Shown piece after piece: positions 48,001 to 56,763 of a stretch of DNA of 64,000 nt. Position numbers and translations under genes: made by a program. Origin of the DNA: Rhodanobacteraceae bacterium ZG21-1 (GTDB taxonomy: Bacteria; Pseudomonadota; Gammaproteobacteria; Xanthomonadales; Rhodanobacteraceae); the NCBI GenBank assembly GCA_021390615.1, contig JAJEJU010000025.1:744001-808000 (forward strand), in the 5' to 3' direction. The notes beneath the pieces were generated by a model. That model was not told the origin of the DNA. It saw only the letters and a program-made list of their open reading frames with translations, and made no database searches. The number at the start of each line of letters is the position of its first letter. Positions within the stretch are counted from its first letter, which is position 1.

Positions 48001-48797
48001 CCACCAAGGCTTCGCCCGACGTGGTGATCGTCGACCAGCAGCAGGCCGCGCAGGCCGGCAGCTCGCTGCCGATCACCGCCCAGGTAAAGGTCGACCTAGG
48101 CCACAAGACCCACCTGGTCGGGCTGGGCCTGGACGGCCGCCTCAGCGGCGTGCTCACGGTGAGCGAACGACCGGGCCGCGCTACCACCGGCCAGGGCCAG
48201 ATCACCGTCGACGGCATCTACAAGGCCTACGGCCAGAACCTGCAGATCGAGCAGGGCCGCCTGCTGTTCGCCAGCACGCCGATCGACAATCCCGGGCTGG
48301 ACATCCGCGCGGCGCGCAAGCTCAACCCCAACGCCACCATCGACGACGGCCAGAAGGTGGGGCTGTACGTGTCGGGCACCGCGCAGAAGCCGGTGCTCAC
48401 GGTGTTCTCCAACCCGGTGATGGAACAGTCCGACGCGCTGTCCTACCTGATCACCGGCAAGCCGCTGTCGCAGGTCAAGGGCGGCGAAGGCAACATGGTC
48501 GGCGCCGCCGCGCAGGCGCTGGGCTCGGCCGCCGGCGACCTGCTGGCCAAGAGCATCGGCTCGAAGATCGGCGTGGACGACATTGGCGTCTCCAGCAGCG
48601 ACGCGCTGGGCGGCAATTCCGCCTTCACCGTAGGCAAGTACCTGTCGCCGCGGCTCTACCTCAGCTATGGCGTAGGGTTGTTCGATCCCGGCCAGGTGAT
48701 CACCCTGCGCTACAAGCTCAGCCATCGCTGGAGCTTCGAGGCGCAGAACGCCACCGATTTCAACCGCGCCAGCCTCAACTACCGCTACGAGAAATAG
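45003..48797 (+). CDS. tamB: Translocation and assembly module inner-membrane protein TamB
   Basis: This AsmA-like, bridge-type lipid-transfer protein spans the periplasm. The 1264 residues comprise a short Pro/Ala/Arg head, an N-terminal TM helix (residues 18-42), a very long beta-taco repeat region full of L.G.L.L...L strands, and the C-terminal TamB (DUF490) domain. The last contains DLGHKTHLVGLGLDGRLSG, FSNPVMEQSDALSYLITGKPL and a terminal RYEK. The start is 7 bp after the tamA stop, with GAGG just before it, so the two are co-translated. Size and domain order match the family. Confidence 0.94.
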   Translation: MNDPTPAPAPAPRRRRRWLWRLGLGLLVLLLLLAATAGWLLGTASGLRFALARAQSLTGNALSVQQAQGRLIGPLQLDGLRYDDGKGTDVRVASVRLDLRFWPLLAKRVHVLELAVDGVAVELPKSSDASSSSSGSFSLQPPVELVLDRLHVGKLTVIQEHQPLFASDSLDLAGSWTRRGIALKQLALRAPDGHADLDGELQLGRQMQGQGQAGFAWKAGATDYAGHLAVHSDGKTAHLDLSLSLPTPAQLQLDLSQDDRYAWTAKLDAPSFDPKPLLGDSALHALAVQLQGSGDRRSGRLEGQLDLNDYRLQLSPLQAHFNDDFSVLTLEQLKLSSPQVKGSVSASGQVQLAAKPVGGELELRWQDLQLPAELAGQLLASQGSLKASGSADAFHAQGDVDIGPPGKLAKLALNLDGTPQQIELRTLALKQPQGGLQASGTLTLQPALAWQLQIGANKFDPGQLFAGWNGALDADLASRGSLPASGPDASVEIRKLSGQLRQRPVNAHGSLHLTPSRVLDGQLALASGGSTIQLDARPGNSNDATLKLAVASLADWLPNAGGRLDGQFRLRGNAPRFALDGQLQGQALAYQQNVVQQLHLSLDVPDLSHPGGKLNLQGSGVTAGGLAFQQVTLDGGGTAEQHSLSLDARGTQLSAALSLHGAMKGSAWNGTLGTLELDPQGLPRLRLLQPSQLSYDQGAMSLSELCFSAGDPQLCVNAKQDKAGNLDAGYRLKDLPLALLVSLAGSADLPMRADGTLQGSGNIHRNAAGALSGHAEISSARGSVTYTEHPDQPLLAYNDLALNADLAPDSQRATLRAQLSDGGRLDGQIGISGAQQALDGRLAMHLGSLGFVELFTSEVANLKGSVDGQFRFGGTLKQPAVTGQARLDGLAAEIPAAGLKLSQGQLTVSTTDAQTFRIDGSLHSGTGSLAIAGTAGVGANAQSLLTIKGSQFVAADIPAAKVLISPDLSLRHDAKGLDVGGSVLLDSADVDVSKLPGAGATKASPDVVIVDQQQAAQAGSSLPITAQVKVDLGHKTHLVGLGLDGRLSGVLTVSERPGRATTGQGQITVDGIYKAYGQNLQIEQGRLLFASTPIDNPGLDIRAARKLNPNATIDDGQKVGLYVSGTAQKPVLTVFSNPVMEQSDALSYLITGKPLSQVKGGEGNMVGAAAQALGSAAGDLLAKSIGSKIGVDDIGVSSSDALGGNSAFTVGKYLSPRLYLSYGVGLFDPGQVITLRYKLSHRWSFEAQNATDFNRASLNYRYEK

Positions 48798-49220
48798 CCG
48801 ACGCCCGGCGCCGGCATCAGCGGCGCGGCACATCTCGGCCGCCTGCGACCGATCCGCAGGTCCTTGCCGCGGCGACGGCGCAAGAAAGCCCTGGCCGGCC
48901 AGCCCCCCGCATCGGCGACCTCATGAAGCTGCGACAGCTGCGGCGTCCGACGCCGTCGCGCGCACGACCCTGCGCAAGCGTACGTGACAATGCCTTTTAT
49001 GCATCCGACGTCAAGCCGTCTAGACGTCCAGTTGCATGCGCAAAATGCGATGCAGCCCACAAATAATCGCGATAGCCTCGGCAAGGAATATCGATATCGT
49101 ATTTTGTTATGACGCTTGGGGTCGCGTCCTTCCTATGATTTGCGCCCCGTCCGGATTGCGGCGCTGCAACAAGACAACGCCCGTCGGGTACGGCTCATTG
49201 ACCATGCGGGAGCACCATTG
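48798..49220. other. Intergenic region before the second TonB receptor
   Basis: No gene recognised in 423 bp. The last 150 bp are AT-richer (around 49055-49115, with the palindrome CGATATCG), which fits a promoter for the receptor, but no -10/-35 pair is convincing. Confidence 0.4.
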
Positions 49221-52022
49221 ATGGCTTTCTATGCGAAAGGCGCCGCCGGCCTGCTGTTCGGGCTAGCCCTGGCGGGCAGCGGCTGGGCGCAGGACACCGC
49301 GCCCACCGACAACGGCGACAGCAAGAGCAAAAGCAAGAGCGACCAGCCCGACAAGGCCAAGGCCAAGGCGCTGGAGCAGGTCACCGTGACCGGCTCGCGC
49401 ATCCCGCGCGCCCAGGTCGAAGGGCCGAGTCCGGTGACCGTGATCACCGCCAAGGACATCGATGCGCACGGCTTCCGCAATGCCTTCGACGCGCTGAGTT
49501 CGCTGAGCCAGAACACCGGCCAGGTCACCGGCACCGACTACGGCAGCACCTTCACCCCGGTGGGCAACTTCCTCAACCTGCGCAACCTCGGACCCAACCA
49601 CACCCTGGTGCTGGTCAACGGGCATCGCATGGCCGAATACCCGGTGGCCTACAACGGCACGGTCAACGCGGTGAACCTGGCCAACATCCCCTCGCAGTCG
49701 ATCGAGCGGATCGAGATCCTCGACGCCGGCGCTTCGGCGATCTACGGCTCGGACGCGATCGCCGGCGTGGTCAACATCATTCTCAAGCAGCACTACTCCG
49801 GCACCGACCTGAACCTGCGCACCGGCGGCACCCAGGGCGGCGGCGGCCAGAACCAGCGTCTGCAGCTCACCCACGGCTTCGAGGACGGCAAGCTCAACGG
49901 CGTGGTCGGGCTGGAGTTGAACAACCAGCAGCCGATCTACTTCGGCCAGCGCCACCTCACCGATTCGTTCACTCGCGACGCGGTCGATCCCACCACCTCG
50001 ATTCCCAGCGTGGCGGCGATCCGCAATCCGGTGGACAACAGTTATTACGATCCGCCGTCCGGCGCCTGCAACGCCTTCGCCGGCGACCTGGGCGGCAGCA
50101 TCGGCCTGACCCCCAGCAACCGCTATCCCGGCACCTACTGCGGCAGCGATCGCTACTACAACAACGGCACCATCCAGCCGCGCAAGCGGCAGGCTTCCGC
50201 CTTCGCCAGCCTGCACTACCAGTTCAACGAGAACACCGAGTTCTACGGCGACTTCCTGGCCGACGACACCAAGGTCGACAGCACCTTGATCGGTCCGCCG
50301 AGCTGGACCACTTCCACCGGCCCCACCGGCCCGTTCTGGAACAGCGTGACCCAGCAGCTGGAAAACTGGTCGCGCACCTTCACACCGGAAGAAGCCGGCG
50401 GCCTGGACAACTTCGATCGCACCTACCTGGAGCGCTCGTGGAGCGCCTCGGTAGGCGCACGCGGCCAGTTCGGCGACAGCAGCTGGCACTACGACGCCAA
50501 CTACAGCATCTCCAAGTACTACAGCGACCAGAGCCGGGTGCGCTTCCTGGCCGGGCTGGACAACTTCTTCCTGGGGCCGCAGACCGGCACGCAGGACTAC
50601 CTCGGCGAAACCTTCCCGGTCTATGCCGCCGACCCGAGCAAGCTGTACACCCCGCTGACGCCGGCGCAGTACGCCAGCCTCACCGCACGCAGCACCGAGC
50701 GCGACCGCTCCTGGGTGCAGGGCCTCAGCTTCAGCGTCAACGGCTCGCTGGCCGACCTGCCCGGCGGCGAACTCGCCGTGGCCGCCGTGGCCGAAGTGGG
50801 CAGCCAGGCCTACCAGGACAATCCGGATCCGCGCATCAACCAGGGCTATTTCTGGAACACCGTGGAGGACGACCCCGCCGGCGGCAAGCGCAACAACTAC
50901 GCGGTGGGCGTGGAGCTCAACGCGCCCGTGCTGTCCAGCCTGACCGCCACCGCGGCCGCCCGCTACGACCACTTCCGCGCCGCCGGCAACGGTCTCGGCA
51001 AGGCCACCTACAACTTCGGGCTGGAATACCGGCCGATCGACAGCCTGCTGCTGCGCGGCAGCTACGCCACCAGCTTCCGCGCGCCGGACATGAACTACAC
51101 CTTCGCCAGCAGCGTGCGCGGCTATTTCCCCAGCCAGACCGACTACTACCAGTGCCGCATCGACAAGCCGCCGCAGGACTACAGCAGCTGCAGCGACTAC
51201 TACAACATGAACTACGTGCAAACCGGCAATGCCAAGCTGAAGCCGGAGACCTCGAAGTCATTCACCTATGGCGCGGTGTGGTCGCCGAATGATCGCTTCG
51301 ACCTGTCGGTGGACTACTACCACATCGCCATCAGCAACGAGGTCACCGACCTCGACGTGGACCAGCTGCTGCGCACCGAGGCCGATTGCCGGCTGGGCGT
51401 GAGCACCAGCGGCACGCCGGTCGATCCCAACTCGGCGCTGTGCCAGGACTATATCTCGCGCGTCACGCGCAACTCGGCCACCGCGCCGGTGGCGCCCAAC
51501 CAGGTGACCCTGGTACGGATCAACCCGATCAATGCGGCCAGCGAACACACCAGCGGCGTCGACGCCACCGCCAACCTGAAGTGGAACCAGACGCCGTGGG
51601 GCCGCTTCGGCCTCAACATGAACTACACCCTGGTGCTGAGCCACAAGTACCAGCAGTTCCCCGGCGATCCCAGCTTGGACTATCGCAACGACCTGGCCTA
51701 CCAGACCGAGTGGCGCAGCCGCATCAACGCCAGCCTGGACTGGAGCCGCGAGCAGTGGTCCGCGTCGCTGTACGGCGCCCGCTTCGGCGAGATCCCCAAG
51801 GCCGACTACAGCGCCCGGCGTTCGCCTTACGTGGTGTTCAACGGCAGTGTCGGCTACCAGTTCAACGAACAGACCAAGCTCTCGGTGGTCATCAACAACC
51901 TCGCCAACAAGATGCCGGTGGACCGCACTGGCGGCTGGCCGAACTACCCGTCCAGCACCTATGACGTGTATGGGCGCCAGTGGTGGCTGGAGCTGGACTA
52001 CCACTTCGGCAAGAAGAGCTGA
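49221..52022 (+). CDS. TonB-dependent outer-membrane receptor
   Basis: This 933-residue receptor has a signal peptide (about 1-24, SGWA-QD). A Lys/Ser/Asp-rich spacer (DSKSKSKSDQPDKAKAKA) precedes the TonB-box/plug start at EQVTVTGSRIPRAQVEGPSPVTVI and plug motifs VNLANIPSQSIERIEILDAGASAIYGSDAIAGVVNIIL. A large barrel ends in LELDYHFGKKS. The VTVTGSRIP plug is typical of the big receptor family in Xanthomonadales and Caulobacterales. ATG 49221 is chosen for GGGAG about 9 nt upstream. It stands alone, so the substrate is unknown. Confidence 0.92.
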   Translation: MAFYAKGAAGLLFGLALAGSGWAQDTAPTDNGDSKSKSKSDQPDKAKAKALEQVTVTGSRIPRAQVEGPSPVTVITAKDIDAHGFRNAFDALSSLSQNTGQVTGTDYGSTFTPVGNFLNLRNLGPNHTLVLVNGHRMAEYPVAYNGTVNAVNLANIPSQSIERIEILDAGASAIYGSDAIAGVVNIILKQHYSGTDLNLRTGGTQGGGGQNQRLQLTHGFEDGKLNGVVGLELNNQQPIYFGQRHLTDSFTRDAVDPTTSIPSVAAIRNPVDNSYYDPPSGACNAFAGDLGGSIGLTPSNRYPGTYCGSDRYYNNGTIQPRKRQASAFASLHYQFNENTEFYGDFLADDTKVDSTLIGPPSWTTSTGPTGPFWNSVTQQLENWSRTFTPEEAGGLDNFDRTYLERSWSASVGARGQFGDSSWHYDANYSISKYYSDQSRVRFLAGLDNFFLGPQTGTQDYLGETFPVYAADPSKLYTPLTPAQYASLTARSTERDRSWVQGLSFSVNGSLADLPGGELAVAAVAEVGSQAYQDNPDPRINQGYFWNTVEDDPAGGKRNNYAVGVELNAPVLSSLTATAAARYDHFRAAGNGLGKATYNFGLEYRPIDSLLLRGSYATSFRAPDMNYTFASSVRGYFPSQTDYYQCRIDKPPQDYSSCSDYYNMNYVQTGNAKLKPETSKSFTYGAVWSPNDRFDLSVDYYHIAISNEVTDLDVDQLLRTEADCRLGVSTSGTPVDPNSALCQDYISRVTRNSATAPVAPNQVTLVRINPINAASEHTSGVDATANLKWNQTPWGRFGLNMNYTLVLSHKYQQFPGDPSLDYRNDLAYQTEWRSRINASLDWSREQWSASLYGARFGEIPKADYSARRSPYVVFNGSVGYQFNEQTKLSVVINNLANKMPVDRTGGWPNYPSSTYDVYGRQWWLELDYHFGKKS

Positions 52023-52031
52023 GCGCTGCCG

Positions 52032-52063
52032 AAAAAAAGCTGCCGGGAGTGCATCCCGGCAGC
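52032..52063 (-). terminator. Rho-independent terminator (minus strand)
   Basis: Read on the minus strand, GCTGCCGGGA, loop TGCAC, TCCCGGCAGC is a perfect 10-bp stem followed at once by seven T. It ends transcription coming from the SDR/thioesterase/tetR side. The same hairpin on + lies just behind the TonB receptor stop but has no T-run there. Confidence 0.9.
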
Positions 52064-52178
52064 TAACCCCAAGGCCGTCGCGTTACCTCGGCCTGGTCCA
52101 GAAAACCCTTCGCGATCTCCAGACGCCCGCCTTGCCGACCCGCCGCGAGCTGCCTGGAATTCGGGAACAGACGCTCGA

Positions 52179-52889
52179 TCAGGCGCGCGCACCGCCCAGA
52201 TAGCGCGGCGGCACCGCCACCAGGCCGGCCTTCACCGCCTGCGAGACGCCGTCCGCCAGCACTTCCTGCTCGCCCGCCTCGATGCCCGCCAGGGTCGCGC
52301 TGGCGATGTCCTCCGGCCTCGCCTTCGGCCCCTGCACGCCCTTCGCCATGTCGGTATCGATGTAGCCCGCATGCACCGCAACCACCAGGGTGCCCTGGCT
52401 GCGCAGCTCATGGCGCAGACCGTTGCTGAGCGCCCACGCGGCCGCCTTCGATATCGAATAGCCGCCAGCATCCGGCAGGCTGGTCCAGCTCAGGGCCGAC
52501 AGCATGTTGACCAGCGCGCCGCCGCCGTTGCTGCGCAGCACCGGCGCGAAGGCGCGGCTCACCGCGAGCATGCCGTAAAGATTGGTGTCCAGTTGCTGGC
52601 GCAGCGAAGCATCGCCGTCGGCGGACAGCAGCTCGAGGCCGCCATGGAAAATGCCTGCGTTATTGATTACCAGGTCGACGTCGCCGCATTGCGCGGCCGC
52701 CTCGGCGATCTGCTCGCTGCGCGTCACGTCCAGGCGCACCGGCACCAGGCCAGGCTCACGCACGCTGGCCGGATCGCGCGCGCCGGCATAGACCTTGCGC
52801 GCACCGGCCGCCAGCAGGGCTTGCGCAAAAGCCAGGCCCAGGCCGCGATTGGCACCGGTCACGAAGGCCGTACTACCTTGGATTTTCAT
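52179..52889 (-). CDS. SDR-family oxidoreductase
   Basis: This 236-residue classical short-chain dehydrogenase/reductase has TGANRGLG (residues 11-18, cofactor loop), NNAG (about 76-79) and the active-site pair in YSISK (about 144-148), with the Ser further upstream (NMLSALSW). The substrate is unknown. The ribosome site GGAG lies 7 nt before ATG 52889. It is on the same strand as the thioesterase and tetR genes, 170 bp downstream of them, and is followed by a clear terminator. It is probably the last gene of that unit. Confidence 0.9.
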   Translation of the reverse strand: MKIQGSTAFVTGANRGLGLAFAQALLAAGARKVYAGARDPASVREPGLVPVRLDVTRSEQIAEAAAQCGDVDLVINNAGIFHGGLELLSADGDASLRQQLDTNLYGMLAVSRAFAPVLRSNGGGALVNMLSALSWTSLPDAGGYSISKAAAWALSNGLRHELRSQGTLVVAVHAGYIDTDMAKGVQGPKARPEDIASATLAGIEAGEQEVLADGVSQAVKAGLVAVPPRYLGGARA

Positions 52890-53059
52890 CGGGAACTCCG
52901 CATCGGGAAAAATCGTGCTCTACGGCCGGCCGCGCCGCCCGTTCGAAGCCAGCCAGTTCCGTCGGTGCGGGCTTCGATACCGCGCGCGACCATGCTGGTC
53001 TGACAGCTTCGGCTCGCCTCGATCGCCTGCCGAGAAACGCTCAGCGGCGACAACCGGCT

Positions 53060-53509
53060 TCATGTCTCGAACACCAGCAAGGTCGAGCTGGCGCTGGCGC
53101 AGAGTCGGCCGGCGCCATCGATCAGACTGGCCTCGGCGAAGGCGACGCGTCGCCCCATCGATATCACTCGTCCAGTGGCGCGCACGCGGCCCGACTCCGC
53201 CGTCAGCGGCTTGTGATAGGCCACCTTCAGCTCCAGCGTGGTGTAGCCCTGCTGCGGCGTGAGCCGCGTATGCACGGCGCAGCCGCAGGCCGAATCCAGC
53301 AAGGTGGCGAAATAGCCGCCGTGCACCTGCCCCATCGGATTGAACGCATGCGGTCCGGGCGTGCCGCTGAACACCGCGCTGCCTTCGTCCACTTCAACGA
53401 GGTCGAAGTCCAATGAGTCGCCGATGCCCGCGCGGCGCCCCGAGGCGATGAAGGCACGCAGCTGCTCCAGCCCGCCGAGGCCATGACCAATTTCGCGCAC
53501 CAGGCTCAT
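53060..53509 (-). CDS. PaaI-type hotdog-fold acyl-CoA thioesterase
   Basis: This 149-residue hotdog thioesterase of the PaaI/YdiI kind should hydrolyse acyl-CoA or aryl-CoA. The signature is PMGQVHGGYFATLLDSACG (residues 58-76), containing HGG and the catalytic acidic residue Asp72. The central strand YTTLELKVAYHKPL is typical. Its ATG (53509) overlaps the tetR stop as ATGA, so the two are translationally coupled. That coupling suggests the regulator responds to an acyl-CoA or related ligand. Confidence 0.9.
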   Translation of the reverse strand: MSLVREIGHGLGGLEQLRAFIASGRRAGIGDSLDFDLVEVDEGSAVFSGTPGPHAFNPMGQVHGGYFATLLDSACGCAVHTRLTPQQGYTTLELKVAYHKPLTAESGRVRATGRVISMGRRVAFAEASLIDGAGRLCASASSTLLVFET

Positions 53510-54102
53510 GCGGCGGCCTCCGTCAGACCGAAGCGCCGCTTCAGCCGTTCGCGCGAGGCCGCGAGGATCGCCTCCGAACGCTTGGCCGAAGGCTCGACGC
53601 GCGCCAGCGCCAGAGCGCCTACCAGTTCCGCGACCAGCGAATCGGCTTCTGCTTCCGGATCGGCATAGCCGAGCTCGGCCAGCTTTTCGCCGATCGCCGC
53701 GATCACCCCGCGCACGCCCGCGGCAAAGCGCTCGCGCGCCGCGTCGCCCAGCCGCGGCAGATCCGACGCCAGCGAGGCCATCGGGCAGCCGAGCGCGCGC
53801 GCGTCGCGATGCTTGCGGCACAAGTACAGATCGATATACGAGCCCAGCGCCTGGGCCGGACCCAGTCCCTGCGCCGCCTTGCGCACGCGGCCGCGCGCCT
53901 CCTCGAACATGTGGTCGATCGCCGCCGCCACCAACGCGTCCTTGGATTCGAAATGCGCGTAGAAGCCGCCGTGGGTGAGCCCGGCGGCCGCCATCACGCC
54001 GCCCACCGCGATGCCCTGCGGCCCGTCGTGGCGGATCGCCCGCGCGGCGGCATCCAGCACCTTGGTGCGCGTCCGCTGTTTGTGTTCGCTGTCGTAGCGC
54101 AT
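53506..54102 (-). CDS. TetR/AcrR-family transcriptional regulator
   Basis: This 198-residue repressor has the N-terminal TetR helix-turn-helix: TKVLDAAARAIRHDGPQGIAVGGVMAAAGLTHGGFYAHFESKDALVAAAI (residues 13-62). A helical ligand domain with three cysteine/serine-rich helices (CRKHRDARALGCPMASL) follows. ATG 54102 is used because the conserved domain starts about 12 residues later and GAGG lies upstream; longer open frames are not credible. A perfect 7-4-7 inverted repeat over its own -10 region (54126-54143) predicts autorepression. A near-copy sits before the thiolase gene. Confidence 0.93.
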   Translation of the reverse strand: MRYDSEHKQRTRTKVLDAAARAIRHDGPQGIAVGGVMAAAGLTHGGFYAHFESKDALVAAAIDHMFEEARGRVRKAAQGLGPAQALGSYIDLYLCRKHRDARALGCPMASLASDLPRLGDAARERFAAGVRGVIAAIGEKLAELGYADPEAEADSLVAELVGALALARVEPSAKRSEAILAASRERLKRRFGLTEAAA

Positions 54103-54125
54103 GGCCAGGCCTCGCCTCGGCATTG

Positions 54126-54143
54126 ATATGATGCATATCATAT
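54126..54143. promoter_or_regulatory. TetR operator over the tetR promoter
   Basis: ATATGATGCATATCATAT is a perfect inverted repeat of ATATGAT around GCAT. On the minus strand it overlaps the likely -10 (TATGAT), which has TTGCAC 16 bp upstream as -35. It lies 24 bp before the tetR start. A version with one mismatch occurs at 57486-57503. Confidence 0.8.
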
Positions 54144-54250
54144 AACCTGTGCCGTACAGTGCAAGCAAGCGCCGACCCGCGCCGCGCCAAGATAAGGTCG
54201 CGAGGCACCGTAGACATGCATACGCCGTCGGCACCGGCACGCGCGCATCG

Positions 54251-54292
54251 CGGGCAGCGGGCAGCGGGCAACGGGCAACGGGCAACGGGCAG
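54251..54292 (+). repeat. Heptanucleotide tandem repeat, six units
   Basis: Six consecutive 7-bp units: CGGGCAG, CGGGCAG, CGGGCAA, CGGGCAA, CGGGCAA, CGGGCAG. They lie in the non-coding region between tetR and the M13 peptidase gene. No reading frame with recognisable protein spans it. It is a candidate length-variable microsatellite. Confidence 0.9.
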
Positions 54293-54591
54293 CATGCGAC
54301 CGCGACCTGACAGAGCACGCCTTCATCCACTCCGCCATGCGACGCTGCATGGGCAAGGCAAGTTGAGCTCGCTTCGCTGCGGCCATTCCTGTGCCGCGTG
54401 CCCCCAGGTGGCGCAGACGTCCGATCAATTCGCGACGTCCGCGCAGGACAGCCAAACAAAGACCTGCGCATACGAGGCAGAACTGCCATGCCGACCGCAC
54501 GAAATCCCGCTACCCGCCTAGGCCAGAAGTCATACCCACAAGCCGGCAAGCGCGCACTATGGTGGGGGCTCTTTCATGCAGGAACCCCGTC
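54293..54591. other. Remainder of the tetR-M13 peptidase intergenic region
   Basis: Nothing recognised apart from the operator and microsatellite listed separately. The M13 peptidase promoter must lie here or just upstream. Confidence 0.4.
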
Positions 54592-56655
54592 ATGCCCTCT
54601 TCTCGCTGGATACTCGCCACCGCCGTGCTGTGCAGTTTCGGCGCCATGGCGGCCACGCCTGCCATGAAGACCGCCGCCCACGCGGGCTCGGTGGACACCG
54701 CCGGCATGGACCGCTCCGTCCAACCCGGCGACGACTTCGACGGCTACGCCAACGGCAACTGGCGCAAGACCGCGGTGATTCCGCCCGACCGCTCCAGCAC
54801 CGGCATCTTCCTGCAGGTGTTCGAGAAGGCCGAGAAGCGCAATGCGCAGTTGATCCGCGAGCTCGCCGCCGGCCATCCGGCGCCTGGCTCGAACCAGCAG
54901 AAGATCGCCGACTACTACGCCGCCTACATGGACGAAGCGACGATCGAAAAGCGCGGCCTCGATCCGCTCAAGCCCGAACTAGCCGCGATCGCCGCGATCC
55001 ACACGCGCGAGGATTTGGCGCGCGCGCTCGGCAGCCAGCTGCGCGCCGACGTCGACCCGATCAACGCCACCCACCTGCACACCGAGAACCTGTTCGGCCT
55101 GTTCGTGGCGCAGGGGCTGGAAGATCCCTCGCACAACCTGCCTTATCTGCTGCAGGGCGGCCTGGGCCTGCCCAATCGCGACTACTACCTGTCCGCCGAC
55201 AAAGAAATGGCGGCCTTTCGCGGCAAATACCAGACCTACATCGCCGCCCTGCTGAAGCAGGCCGGCACGCCCGAGCCCGACGCCGCCGCCCAGGCGGTCT
55301 ATGCGCTGGAAAACAAGATCGCGCAGGCGCAGACCAGCATCGTCGACAGCGAGGACATCCATAAGGCGAACAACCCCTGGGCGACGGCCGACTTCGCCAA
55401 GAAGGCGCCGGGCCTGGACTGGGACGCCTACTTCAAGGCGGCCGAGCTGGCCGGCCAGCCGCAGGTGATCGTGTGGCAGCCGCATACCGTCAGCGAGGTC
55501 TCCGCCCTGGTCGCCAGCGAACCGCTGGAAACCTGGAAGAGCTATCTGGCCTTTCATCTCATCAACCAAAACACCGCGCAGCTGCCGAAGGCCTATGCAG
55601 ACCTCGCCTTCGAGTTCTACGGACACACCCTGACCGGCACGCCGAAGCAGCGCGACCGCTGGAAGCGCGCGATCGGCATGGTCAACGCCGATCTCGGCGA
55701 CGCGGTCGGCCAGTTCTACGTGCAGCGCTATTTCCCGGCTTCTTCGAAGGCGCGCGTGCAGCAAATGGTCAGCAACATCCTGGCGGCGTTCACCGCACGG
55801 GTCGACACGCTGGACTGGATGACCGCGCCCACCAAGTTGAAGGCCAAGGCCAAGATCGCCACCATCAAGGTCGGCGTCGGCTATCCGGAAAGCTGGCGCG
55901 ACTATGCCGAACTGGAGATCCGCCGCGACGATCCGGTCGGCAATCACCAGCGCGCCGAGCTGCATGAATATCACCACCAGTTGGCCAAGCTCGGCCAGCC
56001 GGTCGACCGCGGCGAATGGTGGATGACCCCGCAGACGGTGAACGCGGTGAACCTGCCGCTGCAGAACGCGCTGAACTTCCCCGCGGCGATCCTGGAGGCG
56101 CCCTTCTTCGATCCCAAGGCCGACGACGCCGCCAACTACGGCTCGATCGGCGCAGTGATCGGCCACGAGATCAGCCACAGCTTCGACAACACCGGCGCTG
56201 AATTCGACGCCGACGGCCGCCTGGCGAACTGGTGGACTTCCGAGGACCAGGCGCACTTCAAGGCCGCCGGCCAGCGTCTGGTCGAGCAGTACAACCAGTA
56301 CGAGGCTTTGCCCGGCCTGCACGTCAACGGCCAGCAGACCCTGGGCGAGAACATCGCCGACGTGTCGGGGCTGGCGATCGCCTACCTGGCCTACCAGAAA
56401 TCGCTGGGCGGCAAGCCCGCTCCGGTGATCGGCGGCCTGACCGGCGACCAGCGTTTCTTCCTGGCCTTCGCGCAATCGTGGCGCGAAAAGACCCGCGAGG
56501 CAGCGCTGCGTCAGCAGGTGGTCACCGACGGCCATGCGCCGGCGCGCTTCCGCGCGCAGACGGTGCGCAACATCGACAGCTGGTACGATGCCTTTGCGCC
56601 CAAGCCAGGGCAGAAGCTCTATCTGGCACCTGCCGATCGAGTCAAAATCTGGTGA
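54592..56655 (+). CDS. Exported M13-family zinc endopeptidase (neprilysin/PepO-like)
   Basis: This 687-residue peptidase has a signal peptide (1-20, AMA) and the M13 N-terminal domain opening DRSVQPGDDFDGYANGNW. The zinc site is HEISH (His525, Glu526, His529) with the third ligand Glu586 and Asp590 in ENIAD. NAVNLPLQNALNFPAAIL precedes it and the domain ends in RVKIW. It should cut small peptides in the periplasm or outside. ATG 54592 has AGGAA 8 nt upstream and begins the signal peptide; the open frame extends upstream without a better start. Confidence 0.93.
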   Translation: MPSSRWILATAVLCSFGAMAATPAMKTAAHAGSVDTAGMDRSVQPGDDFDGYANGNWRKTAVIPPDRSSTGIFLQVFEKAEKRNAQLIRELAAGHPAPGSNQQKIADYYAAYMDEATIEKRGLDPLKPELAAIAAIHTREDLARALGSQLRADVDPINATHLHTENLFGLFVAQGLEDPSHNLPYLLQGGLGLPNRDYYLSADKEMAAFRGKYQTYIAALLKQAGTPEPDAAAQAVYALENKIAQAQTSIVDSEDIHKANNPWATADFAKKAPGLDWDAYFKAAELAGQPQVIVWQPHTVSEVSALVASEPLETWKSYLAFHLINQNTAQLPKAYADLAFEFYGHTLTGTPKQRDRWKRAIGMVNADLGDAVGQFYVQRYFPASSKARVQQMVSNILAAFTARVDTLDWMTAPTKLKAKAKIATIKVGVGYPESWRDYAELEIRRDDPVGNHQRAELHEYHHQLAKLGQPVDRGEWWMTPQTVNAVNLPLQNALNFPAAILEAPFFDPKADDAANYGSIGAVIGHEISHSFDNTGAEFDADGRLANWWTSEDQAHFKAAGQRLVEQYNQYEALPGLHVNGQQTLGENIADVSGLAIAYLAYQKSLGGKPAPVIGGLTGDQRFFLAFAQSWREKTREAALRQQVVTDGHAPARFRAQTVRNIDSWYDAFAPKPGQKLYLAPADRVKIW

Positions 56656-56763
56656 GGTCGCTGTCCAGGGGGCTGCTTCCGTGATACCCGACGACGACGC
56701 GCAAGCGCCGCGGCGTGATAGGTTCACGGCATCGAATTGGACTTTTTACAAGGGAATCCGCAC

